Shown: positions 1 through 12,960 of the stretch, piece by piece
Numbering within the stretch: position 1 is the stretch's first letter
Layout: each line of letters starts with the position of its first letter
Source of the DNA: Amoebidium appalachense
Taxonomy: Eukaryota; Ichthyosporea
Length of the DNA: 64,000 nt
Assembly (NCBI GenBank): GCA_963693365.1
Contig: CAVNZM010000014.1
Location: forward strand, 310,001 to 374,000
Direction: 5' to 3'
Notes under the pieces: model-generated
Database searches by the model: none
Told to the model about the DNA's origin: nothing
What the model saw: only the letters and a program-made list of their open reading frames with translations
Translations under genes and position numbers: made by a program

Positions 1-51
1 GCTTTCATCGGGTCTAGTGTCGTGTGGTATCTTTTTCCATTTGTTATATTG

Positions 52-801
52 CTAGATTATCTTGTGATTGTGTACATGTTTAATAAGTAAGTGGCAGTCC
101 AAAGTCACACGCACACTTTTGCGGGGTTTATTTGTATTTGTGCCCAGGGGAGAAGGGGAGAGAGAGGGAAGGAAAGAGGGGAGAGGTGAGGAGGGGACAG
201 GTCGGATAGAGAAGAGAGGCTGGGAGGGCAAATACTTCTTTAAGCGGCTTATGTGCTTATTGAATTTCAGCGCGAGATAGGATACTCTAGTAGCTATTGG
301 GACCAGACCATATATCGAGAGCGTTACAGGCCCAGGTTTACAACAGTTGTTAGATAGAAAGGAGGCAACTTCTGCTTCAAGGAAATTTGCCAAGGGTTTA
401 AGCGCTCTAGTTCTCTCTTTCTTGATCCAAGCGGCGAGAAGGGGTAAACCATATTCACAAGCCGGGAAGACAAAAGTGCGAATAAATGTAAGTCTAATAG
501 AGGGATGGAGGGGTGTGTCTTTAAAAATATTAGCCGAGAAGAAAGCTAACCGCTTACGAGCCAACTCTACCCTCTTTTCGACCATATGGGAAAACATAGC
601 ACCAACAGAATTAACCGGAACACCAAGATATTTGTATTCTGGAACTATAGGTACAGGTTTAGATGATAATGTAAATGTGTGTAAATTGTTAGCTATATCA
701 GGTACAAGAACACCACATTTGTCTATGTAACAACAAGATGGTTGTGGGGCTTCCGATATTTTCGCGCCAAATCTTTTTTTTTTTTGCGTAACAGTATTAG
801 A
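52..801 (-). pseudogene. Non-LTR retrotransposon reverse transcriptase fragment
   Basis: Seen: the minus strand is open from about 801 down to a stop at 52. It contains the motifs KCGVL (around 709-723), VPEYKYLGVPV (about 613-645), ARKRL and LTFIRTFVFPACEYG. Family knowledge: this order, a Lys-Cys-x-Val-Leu motif, then YKYLG, then an arginine-rich helix and an R-F-P-EYG motif, is the thumb and post-palm part of LINE-type reverse transcriptases. The palm with its catalytic FADD box is absent: upstream the frame enters an A-rich run (771-785) and no RT motif follows. The last 60 residues are low-complexity and probably lie beyond the true coding part. It is read as a truncated, dead copy. The start at 597 that an ORF finder would pick is internal to the homologous stretch. 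A domain outside non-LTR elements is unlikely. Confidence 0.72.
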
Positions 802-1512
802 GCCGACCCAAGGATGATCGGTAGTGTGTGTGCGGTATGGGAGCAGACAACCGTGTCAAGTAAGCTCTAGTAACTGGTATTGCTCTGTGGAAATGGACTC
901 CGGCGGGGAGAAAGGTAGGCTGAAGTGGGATGTTGAGGGGTGGCGTTGGGTACTGGGCGGAAGCGGGGGTTAACGTGCTGTTGCCGCCCACACACGCTAC
1001 ATTGTTTGGAGCCCCCTTGTATTCGCGTGAGTTCTGGTTTGCGAGTGCAGGGGTGGGTGGGGTATGGGTGGACAAGGAAAGTAGTAGGGGAGGAGAGGGG
1101 GGAGGGGGGACCACTGCAAAAGTAATATATGAATAAACCTTTCTATTCGTGGTTGCACACGCCAGCACACTCATACACCCAAACAGTAGGTTGTTTCACA
1201 CACCGACACTTCATTACTCTGTGTATTTCAACAACGTGCATGGCCGTACGCACAATGTCGCATACGACTTATCGATTTCCAACTAATTACCTTTTTTTCT
1301 AACGCTTTTCCAGGGACAGAGTCAGACCTCACTATCTGAACATGAACGCAGTTGTTGGACTTGAAGTAATGGCATGAAAACTGCTGTGCTTCTAGAGCCT
1401 CTAATCTGAATCCCGGGCCGGTTTAGGCTGCGTAGCCTCTCTACAGGAGAACAGTTGAGTGTGTGTTTTTTTAAACAGACAGCAAGGTTTAAGCAACTAA
1501 CCATCATCACTC
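802..1512. other. Spacer upstream of the F-box/LRR gene
   Basis: No convincing gene. Open frames here are short and overlap one another. An AATAAA hexamer at 1131-1136 could be a polyadenylation signal for something on the plus strand, but no coding exon precedes it. The 5' leader and promoter of the gene starting at 1513 must lie here; no clear core element was recognised. Confidence 0.4.
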
Positions 1513-1823
1513 ATGTTTCTCTCATCCCCAGTGCTCCCACTGCTCTCCCTCCCCGGGGAGGTGCTACAGCAGATAGTGGGCCACCTGCCCCTCTCCGACC
1601 GCCTTGCCTGCACCCTCGTGTGCAGGCGGCTTGCTGCGGAGGCACGTACACTGGTTGCTGGGCCCATGGGGGTGCACGTGCAGCTGACGGCAGACAGGCA
1701 GAGATACAACGACACCGTGCTGGCTGGGGGGGTGGATGCCTGGGACCAGGCCGTGAAGACGGTGAGGGAGTGGGGTGCTTGTCATGTGCATATGCACACA
1801 CACTCACACACACACACATACGT

Positions 1824-1866
<43 letters not shown>

Positions 1867-3800
1867 ACTATGTCCTTATGCAAATGCTCGCTCGTGCAAG
1901 CAGGCATAAGATGTGCGTGTGCTTGGATAGACAGAACAAACATACTCATCGCCCGCCAACGACTACCACTACCTCACACACGCACACATGCACAAGGTGT
2001 GTGTGACCTTGTGCGTGTGTGTGCATACACAATCACGTTCTGTCTCCCCCCCCCCTCCCCCCCCCCCCCCCCCCCCCCCGTCCTCTCCCCCCCCCCCCCC
2101 CGCCCCCCGCGCAAACAAACACCCACACACTACCTGATTTCCCCGCCACACTGCACTCTTGCTTATGCATGCTTGCAGGGAGAGGTGTTGCATGCACACG
2201 CACGTACACACACACGATGCACACACACGGGCATGCATGCACGGACACACACACACACACACACAACACACACACACACACATACACGGACATTTACACA
2301 AAACACGAATTCGTGCACACAGTCATGCACACCCTCCCGCACCAAAACTGCAACCACAGGCATCTCCCCTACATACAGCTATGTGCATTCCAAGCATAAT
2401 CAACCCACACCCCTCTACCTTCATGCCTTACTCAAAGCATCCTTCCATCCTACAACCACAACCACATCCACACCGAAACAACCCCTCCCCCCTCCCCCTC
2501 TCCCCCCCCCCCCCCCCCCCCCCCCAACACACACACACCCTCGTACATCGTGGCACACAAACACTATACTCCCCCCCCCCCCCCCCCCCCCCCTGCTAAG
2601 ACGTGCACACAAAGGGATACCCAAGTACACAGACAAACACATCGAAAGACTGCAATCCACTTCACCATCGTACATCCCATCATCCCCCCCCCCCCCCCCC
2701 CCCCCCCCCAACACACACACACACATCCGGTTCTTTCGCAGTCCCTCTCTTTCCATATCCCATCACCATTTGTCTTAATCTGTCTGTAATTCCCCATGTA
2801 ATTCGTTCCCCCCTCTCCCCCTCCCCTCCCCCCACCAACACACACACACCACCACCACCACCCCCACCCCCCACCCCACTCCTCCCAGCCCCAAACCGCC
2901 AGTTACAGGGGTCTGGTACAGCACTCTCTGCCCACACCATTATTCTGATTCTTGCTTTGTTTATATCTATGGTCTTTTAATGTCTTCGTTTCTATGATGT
3001 GCGGGACCCTCCCATCCCACCCCCTTCCCCCCTTCCCTCCCTTTCCCCCCCTCCCCCGCTCGACTCCACCTGTTTCCCACTGCTAGCCTTTCCTCTGTTA
3101 CACACTTTGTCGCGTTTGGATCCCCCTCCCTCCCTCTGTCTGTTTGGGCTGACGCTTTGGGCCTTTATTTTTACCACTCTTTTCATGTCACCCATGTGCA
3201 TGTGCAAGATTTCCACACAGTGTGCCCATGCCTGTGTGGCTGTTGGCATTCTGCAATCACACCCTGCCTTCCAACGTTTTTCAAACCAAGAAAACCAACA
3301 TCTGTTTTCCGTTTCCCAATATACAACCAGTATTTGTGTTAGTTTCCAATCCATCATTTTCTAACACCACGTGCACAGGTACACATGGAGATTGCCGACG
3401 GTGACCCCCGTCGTCTTGGTGTCGTGCTGTGTGGTCTGCCCAGCGTCACCCACATCACCCTCTCCGGCCCTACAGCCCTACCCCACACCCTCCTACGTGC
3501 CATGCTCACCTGCCTGGGTCCCACCCTCACTCATCTGACCCTCGACTTCCCCACCACCAGCGGCACAGAGATTCTTTTCCTTAAAGGTTTGGCGCAATGC
3601 CCCGCCCTTACACACCTCTCTGTGAGTTTGCCTAAAGCGGCAGTGGGGGGCCTGCCGCTGTTGCCTAATTTGGCAAGTGTGACGGTTGCATGTCACGTGA
3701 CAGATCAGAAGACGCTAGCAGCCATTGGCCAGTGCACGGCCATGACGTCACTCACACTGAGAGTTACGGACATGGGCTCACACAGGGTACGTGTTGATAT

Positions 3801-3833
<33 letters not shown>

Positions 3834-5508
3834 ATCCCTTGTTGAAAACCCCCTTCCTTCTTCCCCCACGTGTTGATCTCCCCCCCTCCCCCTCTCTCAT
3901 GCAGTCTGCATTGTGTTGTCCGCTGTAAAGGCACACTTAGTATTCTGCGACACATTTTGACCTCCCCCCCCCCCCCCCCCCCTTCCCCCCCCAAACAACA
4001 ACCATACCACTAACAGCCCCCCTCCCCCTCCCCCCCTCCCCCCTCCATCCCTGCTTGACCGTCTTTCACCCCCATGAACCTTTTTAGCCGCGCCGTGCAT
4101 CTCTGCCTTTCTCTTTGCCTCTTTCCTCCATCGTGGCCCTCCTTCCTATTGCCGCACAGCATCTAGCGTTGTTATGGGGCAAAGCGGGCGGGGAAAGATG
4201 ACAACTTTGCGGCATACGAGCAGTATGGTTGGCAATGGCCTCATAGAGCAAGAATGTGTAAGATGGGGAACGGGGAAGAGAGTGGGAAGAGGGAGGTGGG
4301 GGGGGGAGGGATTCCGCTGGGGGGGGGGGGGGGGGGGGGAGAGGGGGGGGAGAAGAGCGGCAAGCAATAGTGGCAACAGCAAAGTAAAGTTGTACAGAGG
4401 TGGGTGTCTTCGTGTTTGCATTGCATTGCATCGATATCATTATAAAAGTGACGGTTGGAACGTGCCTGGGAGAGATTGGTGGTGGTGGTGGTGCGTGTGT
4501 GTGTGTGTTGGGGATTGGGGGGAGGGGGGGGAGGCAAATACATGTTACCCATCTTATGGCTGTGCACTAACCCCCATAACCCCCCAGGTGCCGTCCCTGA
4601 GTGCATGCCGGCGCCTGACCAAGGTGCACGTGGCCTGCCAGGCAAGGGTGGGCCGCACACCCGGTGTGCCCATGGTCGAGGGCCTGCCGGTGACGTCACT
4701 GCTGGTGGCCGGCTACCATCCCTTCCTCGTGTCGGACCTGCTCGGCCTCAACACAGTGACGTCACTGGTGCTGCAGGACCTACCGGCCACTGACCTAAGT
4801 CCGCTGGCCCATTCCCTGCCCAACCTGGCCAGGCTGACGCTAGCAGGCATCCTCCTGCCTGACCTCTCCTTCCTCTCGTGCCGTCCAACCCTCACCTCCC
4901 TCATCCTCACACACATTGGCCCGGACGCGTTCCCCACCTTCCCGCCCCTCCCCTCCCTCAGCACTCTCGGCCTGTCGTTTTGCGGTGCGCCCGATTTGGA
5001 CTTCCTCCCCACCACATGCAAAGCGCTTCACACCCTCTCTCTCGTGCTCATGTACAACCTCACCACCCTCTCGGCCCTCTCCGACTGTGGGGGCCTGACC
5101 AGCCTCAGCATCCAGGCCTGCCGCCGCCTGACGGATTTTACCCCCCTCGGTGATCTGGCCGATTTGGAGCTGATCCGATTGGTGCTTGTGGACATTGGTG
5201 ACGTCACACCACTGGCCCGGCTGCCCAAGCTCAGCCGTGCGCTGTTCTCGGGGGTGCCGTGCAGCGACTTTGGGCTCTTGAGGGAGGCACCGTCTGGGTG
5301 TGACGTCACCCTGCTGGGCTCGGTGGAGGTGTGTGTGTCAGCCCCCCCCCCCCCCCCCCCCCCCCCCCCCCTTCCCCTCCCCCTACCCCCCGTTTCCCAG
5401 CCAACCCCCCCCCCCAAACACACACACACACAGAAGTAAAAGAGAAAAAGAAGAAAGAAAGAAGAACACCCACATACGCATGCACCGACTGGATACTGCC
5501 CATATACT

Positions 5509-5586
<78 letters not shown>

Positions 5587-5744
5587 ACTCACAGACACAC
5601 ACACACACAGTGGCAATCTGGTTGCATTGCACACCATGCATACGCACACCGGGTTCTGTCTCAACCACGTAACAACCTGCTGCTTGCTGAGTCTTAACGT
5701 GGGTGCAGGAACACAGAGACGCGCCGCCGCCGAAGGGTGCTTGA
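1513..5744 (+). CDS. F-box / leucine-rich-repeat protein (spliced)
   Basis: Probable substrate-recognition subunit of an SCF ubiquitin ligase. Model: exons 1513-1761, 3379-3786, 4588-5328, all phase 0 with GT/AG borders, plus a short terminal exon. The ATG at 1513 is followed at once by the F-box (residues about 12-45: LPGEV, then IVGHLPLSDR, then TLVCRRLA), which binds Skp1 in this family. Exons 2 and 3 carry about a dozen irregular leucine-rich repeats (for example LTHLTLDF, MTSLTLRV, VTSLVLQDL, LTSLSIQACRRLTDF), the usual target-binding surface. Total about 475-480 residues. The 3' end is ambiguous: a phase-0 acceptor at 5708 gives an 11-residue tail ending at TGA 5742-5744; another at 5838 gives an equally short tail ending at 5874; reading through the donor at 5329 stops at 5439. 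Intron 1 is full of CA and poly-C tracts. Function beyond F-box/LRR is not recognisable. Confidence 0.8.
1762..3378 (+). repeat. Intron 1 of the F-box gene: CA microsatellites and poly-C tracts
   Basis: The intron opens with GTGAGG and closes with GTGCACAG. It holds a CA run near 1830-1864, mixed CA-rich DNA at 2200-2290 and poly-C runs near 2047-2102, 2503-2525, 2571-2593, 2685-2709. Long plus-strand frames here are poly-Pro/poly-Thr-His translations of repeats and are not genes. Confidence 0.85.
5512..5580. repeat. (CA)n microsatellite, about 69 bp
   Basis: Uninterrupted CA dinucleotides inside the probable last intron of the F-box/LRR gene. The same intron begins with a short GT run at its donor (5329). 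Confidence 0.97.
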
Positions 5745-7659
5745 TCTGTCTTTCGAATTGTACAGATACACACACTCGGCCTTACACGTAGACCCAGATG
5801 TGCACATCACAGCCACTAATACGTGTGTGGCCATGCAGGCACCTTCGCCGACTGATACTCCTCTTGAGGTGTGAGAGCCCACAGCCGGTCAACCGTACGG
5901 CCAGAATGAAGATTCAGTGACCCGGGGGGAGGAGGGAGAGAGGGGGGGGGGGGGGGGGGGGGGAGGGGGGGGGGGGGGGTCGTTGGTAATAATAACTAGG
6001 TTTCAGTTCGGCGTTGTCTGACTAATAATGCACGTGGTAGTGCATTGCAAGGGGAGGGAGGGTTGTTTCTCTTCCCCCATAGCTTCGACACGTGGAGGGT
6101 TATATGCACGTGTGTTGGTGTTTTGTCTCTGCGGGGGTTTTGATTGAAGTTTAACTTCCTGCATGTGAGCCAGGGTGGTAAGGGGAAGGTGTGGCTAATG
6201 AATAGACAGGGAGGGTGCACCCGATGATGGCTGGCCTCCTTTCTAGTGTCGCAGTAGGCATAAAGTAGCAAGACCCGAGAATGCCGGGTCAGAATGGATA
6301 TTTGCTTTGATTTCTTGAAGTGGCGCATAGCCTCTTGCTATTGAGAAGACTTTGTGGACACCTGATGGGTGTTTTAGTTTCGAGCCGTAAAGATACTGTG
6401 ATGTACTTGCCAATAAAGCCAGATGCTTTTTTAACGGTCATTATTATAGCCGTGAGCTTTTAGCCATGCGCGCACGATATCACTGTGTGCACATGTCTCC
6501 CCGCCCCCCCCCCCCCTTCGAACCCCTCCCTTTCCCCCTCCCCAATCCCCCCGGCCCCCCCACCACCATCACCACCACGTACCCCACCCTCTCCTTCGCT
6601 CTCTCTATTGATCCCTCTCAGCCTCCCCCTCCGGACCCCCCCATACATATTTGTCTGGCGCAACTTCATGCAAGCATCATCATGCGCCATAATGCATGCA
6701 TCATCACCAGCAACAGAAACACACACACATAATTAGTCTATGGCAATGCAAACACACATGTACATGTCACGGTAAGCACGTGCTTAAGCTTGGCGAATTT
6801 GTGTCAGAGATCTAGACTCAACTCGGTCGGACTCGATCTCAATCACCGTGGACACGCACACACAGACAACACACGCCGTCACATACACACAAACACGTAC
6901 ACACAGACAAACACGCACTGAGACACGCACATGCAACACTACGTGACTGTCACACCAGTGCACACATGTGCACCACACTCTTGGCACACACGTGAAATGC
7001 CATGTAATTTTGCATGCCCACATGCTAAGCGCATAATGATTGCGTCCACACACGGCTTGTACATGTTGCAAGACGTTTACTCACACACTGTCAGGCCACC
7101 ACAGTGATGAAACCCACCCTACGGACACATACACACACGGCCCCTCGCCTACATAGAATAAAAGTCGCAAGTGCGCACTCTTAGTGACATATTTGTGCAT
7201 GATAGTTCTGCCCTGATCAAAATTCGAAGCGCTGGTCAAGACGAAGGGAAGATGTACGTTTACAAACGTCCTTAATGCTGGTGATGGTGGTGGATGACAG
7301 GGGAGGGGAGGGGGGCGAGAGGGAGGGGGAGGTGGGGGAGGAGGAGAGCATCCCAGAAACCTTGGGAGGGGGTTGCAGAGCCGCGGCCAGCAGGGAGGCT
7401 AGCTCCCGTCATACTCCCTGCGGGGGGGAGGGGAGGGGAAGGAGGGGGCGGGGGGGACCTCAATGCTTACGTAAATTACTACTGCCCAAACCCCCATGGG
7501 CATTTCAAATTCAAAAATTACATTATTCCTCTCCCCCCTCCCCCCCCCCCCCACCACCACCCACCCGCGCCCCCCCCACCACCACCACACTCCCCGTAAT
7601 GAATGTGTGTTTCGTAACCTAACTAGAACGTATTAATCTAATTAACGTTTTTGCACTTG
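5745..7659. other. Spacer without recognised genes
   Basis: Contains a poly-G block at about 5941-5979, AATAAA at 6413-6418, CA-rich DNA at 6840-6930 and C/T-rich DNA. Open frames are short or low-complexity on both strands. No tRNA or rRNA signature was seen. The alternative last exon of the F-box gene (5839-5874) would lie at its left edge. Confidence 0.5.
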
Positions 7660-7732
7660 TGATTATGTTGTCCATTCAGCGCCTCAACAAAACCCAACTC
7701 AGATACTGTTTCACTTGAACATGGGTGGGTGG
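7660..7732 (-). mobile_element. Fragment of the dispersed hairpin element (5' module)
   Basis: The reverse complement contains CAAGTGAAACAGTATCTGAG followed by TTGGGTTT, identical to the middle of the 5' module of the fuller copies at 46913 and 49221. The match fades after about 55 bp and the other side runs into GGGT repeats and a poly-G run (7741-7777). Only the 5' arm of the long hairpin is retained, so this copy is truncated. Confidence 0.7.
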
Positions 7733-7742
7733 GTGGGTGGGT

Positions 7743-7779
<37 letters not shown>

Positions 7780-8409
7780 ATAGAAATGGTACGAAACATG
7801 AAACCGGGGAATTGATGCCAACTTGTGACAGAGAAGATTAGGGGGGGCAGGTGCAGGACAAAGTTTCGCAACCGCGCACACACGCACACACACACATACC
7901 CATGCTCCAAATAACCCTCTTCGCTTTGGTCATGGTGGTGTTTCATGCCTGTCATACCTACAACCAAAATCCATCTTCCCTGCTTCTCCCCCCCCCCCCC
8001 CCCTCCTCATTCCCCTTCCCCTCAGCCTCTCTTACCTCTCCTGCTCTCTCTTTCCCACCTTCCCTCTCCCATTTATTTGTTACGGATATGTCTCTTCGGG
8101 GAGAACCTTGAGTAGGGTGGGTAGGTGGGTGGGTGAGGTGGGCGGGGGGAGGGGGGGATTGAATGCGTCATAAAGTACGGAGTACCCTCATAAGCAACTC
8201 TGCAGCAGAGATTGTACAACACAAGTAGAGGGGCGGCGGGCAAGGGGAAAAAAGGGGGGGGGGAGGGGGGGGACGGGGGTAGGAGGAGGGGCTTAATGCA
8301 ATGTCAGAGTGATAGTGGACTGGCCTGGCAACATGGTGATTTCACAGAAAAGGTCCAATTTAGCATCATGATTTATCGAGTCACCAGCTCGGGCACCGTG
8401 TGTGTGTGT

Positions 8410-8440
<31 letters not shown>

Positions 8441-9950
8441 GATGGGGCTAACGGCTCTTTGCCCGCAGGGAAGGTGGCAATGAAACGGACGGTCAGTTTA
8501 TTCGTGATTACGCTCATACCACGTGATTATAGTTGTCTGTCCCCAAGCCCGGGGACCACAAAGCTAACTTAAAATACAGTGAAATTCAATCCCCACCCCC
8601 CCCAAATACACACACACACACCAACCCCCCCCACCACACACACACACACACAAAAAAAACAACCCTTGCCTAACTAGAACAAAAACAGAAAATGAAGGGG
8701 GCCACGAAACAGCTTAAAAGCCAGACAAAGACTAAATTACAATTTGAGTAGAGAGGGAAACGAAGGTGGGGAGCGGGTAGAGGGGGGGGGAGGGTCAGTG
8801 ACGGGAAGGTATTCATGTGGATCTGATGGTGTTTTAAAGGCGAAAGAAAAACTAACCATCAGTTGGAACACACACACACTGGCAATGCCGTGTGGTTAAC
8901 CACCACCCCCCCCTCCAAAAAAAAAAAAAAAAAAAAAAAGTTCCCATACATAGCTCCGACTGCCAGAACTTTACCCAGTTGCCTCGATTTAGGTAGCCCA
9001 TCAGTATATGGGCACACTTAGCAGGGTTCCCCAAAGCTCTCATGTGCTGCCGACTTACAAAGCAAAAACAAGTGAACACCTAGACAAATCATCACCAGGC
9101 CTAAACCAGATCTGGCACTCAGGCCCCAACTCAACTGCGCCCCCCTCAACCCCTCCCACCCCCCCACCCTCACTCTCTTCCTCCTAAAAGGGCAGATCTT
9201 CCCGCCTGTCCTTCCCTGCTGAAAAGCGTAAACAAGGATAAGGCCAACGGACACATCTCTGTCCCACACACCTGTAAAATTGGCAATTACCAAATGAACA
9301 AAGACTGCTTCAAATGCCACTTACCAGACACGACTCCAGTCAGTCCTGCTACGGGACAGCCACAATAGTACCTACAGGTATAGAAATGGCGGCTGTCACA
9401 ACACAATCATGAATAAATCTTTTGCAACAATAAATCTTTTGCAACCGTTTCACCATTCACCATGACACAAGTGTAAGACTAGCCCCAAATCCCACCTGCC
9501 ATTACACTAGATCCTTGAATCACGTGGGCTCGCCATCCTTCAACTTAGGCCCGGGCATTAATCTCACGTAAACACAAGCAATGATTTCTGCACGATTTAG
9601 CATTTGGCTGCCCCTTACTTGCTTCTGCTCCCATTCTACAGTGTTCCAATTTCGTGGGCCTGTTCAACCGTGGATCTCTGCAGGGATTGCGGAAGAGTGA
9701 AAAAACTAGCTGAAGATTGACTTACTCCCGGCATAACACGACTCTACCCAGCATGCTACAAGTACACTACTCACGTGAATAGCTATTCACACACGTCGTT
9801 TTATGTCTGAAAGTGACGCGTTCACGCGTGACTGAGTTGCTACAAAGAGTGTTTACGTTTTGTGAGGGACGAATACTGAGTGAGCCGCATGGCGTATGGC
9901 GACACACAGGCTGCTCACTGGCTCGTGACGTTGGCACTAAACGTTCTACC
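7780..9950. other. Spacer with simple repeats, no recognised gene
   Basis: Includes a GT run followed by poly-G (8399-8441), CA-rich DNA at 8608-8652, a poly-A run at 8919-8939 and a short direct repeat of AATAAATCTTTTGCAAC near 9412-9444. The minus-strand frame at 9018-9320 (100 codons) shows no domain and no codon bias like that of FAS or IRE1, so it is not called. Confidence 0.45.
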
Positions 9951-9966
9951 CGGCATCACACGTTTG

Positions 9967-10566
9967 ATTGGCTGCTTGGCGGTTCATCTGCCGGTGAGAA
10001 GGAGAATTTCTACGAAGGAGCAGCGAGGAATTTTTCTTTAAAGCATGTATGAAAAGTGTATAAATGGGTATATATATTCTTTTTCTTCCGAAAATTTTAA
10101 ATATTCTGGTTTTCGACCATTTTTGTGGCTTGGTGGTGAGCAGCTGCACCGTACATGAGCCTCAGCCTTCTTCCCAGTATGTGTTGTTTATGGAATGCCC
10201 GCTGATTGGCCATCAGAAACTGATCACAGGACTAAAAATTTAATATTGGCTATAAATCAGGTGCTAGCTGGACGTGATTGTGTTGCCTTACCCCAATAAC
10301 AGTTTTGATTGGCTGACAGTGGTTCGTATTCAGCATGTCAGCAACCGTTTTGAGTAAACATATGCACGAGAAAGCGCATTATATGATGTAAAACAATAAG
10401 ATTATTCTATTAAATGTCCCAAAAGTCAATCTATAATTATTTATGAGCTTAATATGCAAAAAAACGAGCGTTCTTATAGCATTTTTGGGGCCAAAGCAGG
10501 TGGGCAAGCACCAGGAAAAACGATTATTTGTGGGGAGCCAATAACAAGATCTGTGGCCGCAATTGG
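9967..10566. promoter_or_regulatory. Cluster of CCAAT boxes upstream of the fatty acid synthase
   Basis: Six CCAAT pentamers lie in 600 bp, in both orientations: ATTGG at 9967, 10205, 10308 and 10562; CCAAT at 10293 and 10538. Several have the extended form GATTGGC, the preferred context of NF-Y/HAP complexes. The nearest plus-strand start codon is 10805. A similar cluster precedes IRE1. Promoter function is inferred; no TATA box or transcription start was identified. Confidence 0.5.
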
Positions 10567-10804
10567 TTACGCATATGCGTGGGTGTGCTTTTAGGATCGG
10601 GCGCGGTTGTTTTCGCCTCATTCTCCGCCTGGTACCCGGGGTGTCTGTTCGAAAGAATAACTTATGGCTCGCTCAACTTAGTTTCTTTTCAAGTTCTTTT
10701 CAAGCCTCTTGTATCGCCTGTTTCGCCTCTCTAGCTAGAAGGCATTCCCAACCCTGGCCGGTAGGAACGAATTCTCTAGCGCGTAGCGAAACTTGTCACG
10801 AAAA

Positions 10805-12929
10805 ATGAACACCAACCTTTCGAACGATAGCCTTGCTGGCTCCGGGCAGGGCGATGTCCGTATTGTCAAGGTCAAGAAGGGACAGTCCGAACTGCGCCTG
10901 GCTGTCCAGCCCTCTCTACGCGAAACTGCCGAGTTGCTTGCACGCGAATTCACTGTTCAGGGAACCAAGGAGGTAGGCAAGCAAAGCACACAGCTGGGCA
11001 CGTGGCTGGGGAGTTGGGGTGGACGAGCAGACACAAAATTTGCAGTTAGAAAGCTGAGAAAACAAGCAGAGCTTTCTACCGATAATGTTCCCTAGCCACT
11101 CCTTCAGTGCCCAAGAGAATAACGCTCTTGCTGCATGGATACTTTCGATGTCACTCGTGTTTTCGTCGGGTCACTCGGCCAGAAAGTTCTCCCCTGAAAC
11201 AGACTTTCTGAGTAGGCAGGAAGGGGCAGGGAGCCTGCAACACCCAATGGATTCTTATTGACTCCCGGTAGAGTCTTAATAGTACCGGGTTGAGTAGTAC
11301 ACTTTTAGTTGTTTTAACGTTGTTTTGCTAGCATTTCTCAGCACTAGGCACCCCGTTAGTCGATTCATTTGGCCCCACTCCACACCCCCGTCTTTCCTCT
11401 TGCGCCTTTAGCATGAACCGGGGTGCCTAATTCCAGCTGCACACACGATATACCTTGCATGTGTGCCCCTGCATTGCCCTTTGTAACCTCCTCCCTTCCC
11501 CCTCCCTTTCAGGACGATGTGGAACTGGCGCCCATCGAACTCCACGCTGCCTTCCTGAACTTTGTGGCCCACTATGAGACGGAGGATCGCACCCTGGCCG
11601 TGATCCCCCTGCTCAAGACGGTCTACGAGCAGTTCTGCGCCCGCCACCTGGGCACGGACGGCATCCATGCACGCACGGCAACCATGGACGAGGCCACACG
11701 TGTGGAGCTCATCCGCAACACGGGCCATGCCTTCCACAAGCTGGTGCTTGCTGGCGCCACAGAGACCAGCGAGTGCCTGCACGTGGCCCCCAAATCCGCA
11801 CTGTTCGAGGCCGCCAAGACTGGCAAGGTAATGGTTGATTGGTGCACGGGGGTGTCGATGTGCTTTCACATGTGATAGGCAGGTTATTTGGTGATTGTGC
11901 TCTTGTCATGTGGGCTCAAACACACTACGTGTGTGTATTTATGTGGTGGGCAGGTTATCCGGCGAATATGTTCTTGTGCTGTGGGTGCAGACACTCGTGC
12001 ACGTGTATTGGTGGCCTTGCACACAGCCTAACAGTCGTTTCCCCATTTAGGCGTCCATCGCATCTGTGTTTGGTGGGCAGGGTGCCAACGGTGTGCTTGG
12101 TGAGCTGTCCCAGCTCTACAGCACCTACCCCGAGGTCCAGGACTTTGTCCAGAAAATGTGCGCCGTGATTAAGGCCTGCGGTGAGACCCCCGAGGCTCTG
12201 CAGGTGCCTATCTCCCCCCCCCTCTTCCCCCCGTCATTTCTCCATCTCTTCTTTCTTTCGTTTTCCTCCCCGGTATAAATTACACATATCTCCCTTTCCC
12301 CCCTCCCCCCGTCCTTACTCCATATATCTTTTCTTCCCCCCCCCCCCCTCCGTATTGATCCCCTGGTTTGCCTGTCTGCATGTGGGGATAACAACCCTCC
12401 TCCCCTTTCTTTAATCCCCCCTTCCCCCCCTTCCCCCCTCCCGAAGTCCTAGAGCTAATGACCTCTGCTGCTTCTTCATGCCCGCTCCCTATTCTAACAC
12501 CAATCCGATCTTTGCTCGTCTTGTACCCCCCTCCCCCCCCCCCCCCCCCCTCCTCGTGTATTCCCTTCTGGCTTTCTGTGTCCCCCCCCCCCCCCCCTCC
12601 CCTCCCCCTGTCCCCCTCCCCCTTTCCGTCCCTTCCCCCCTCCTTCTCAACTTCCTCAGCACGTGCTGGTGAGCAGCCCCTTGCCTCTCTGGCTACCCCC
12701 TCCCCACCCCCCCCCCCCTCCCGCTGCTCTCGTGCTATTCTTACGCTTCACTCCCCCCCCCCCCTCCCCCCCCCCCCCCCTCTTTTCGTATGCCGTTAGT
12801 GGGTGGGTTTATGTCTCGTCTTCCCCCTTTCCCCTCGCAACGATTTTCTTTCTTAGTTATTCCCCTGACTCCCTAATACACATCTGTTTATATTCTTCTC
12901 CCCCCCTCCCCCCTCCCCCCTCCCCCCCC

Positions 12930-12960
<31 letters not shown>

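Noticed and set aside
1511-2900. Long Thr-His and poly-Pro frames on the plus strand and Cys-Val / poly-Gly frames on the minus strand
   Set aside because: Direct translations of CA/GT and poly-C/poly-G repeats; they recur wherever those repeats occur and cross clear splice sites.
9018-9320. 100-codon minus-strand frame in the spacer before FAS
   Set aside because: No recognisable motif and no codon bias like the real exons.
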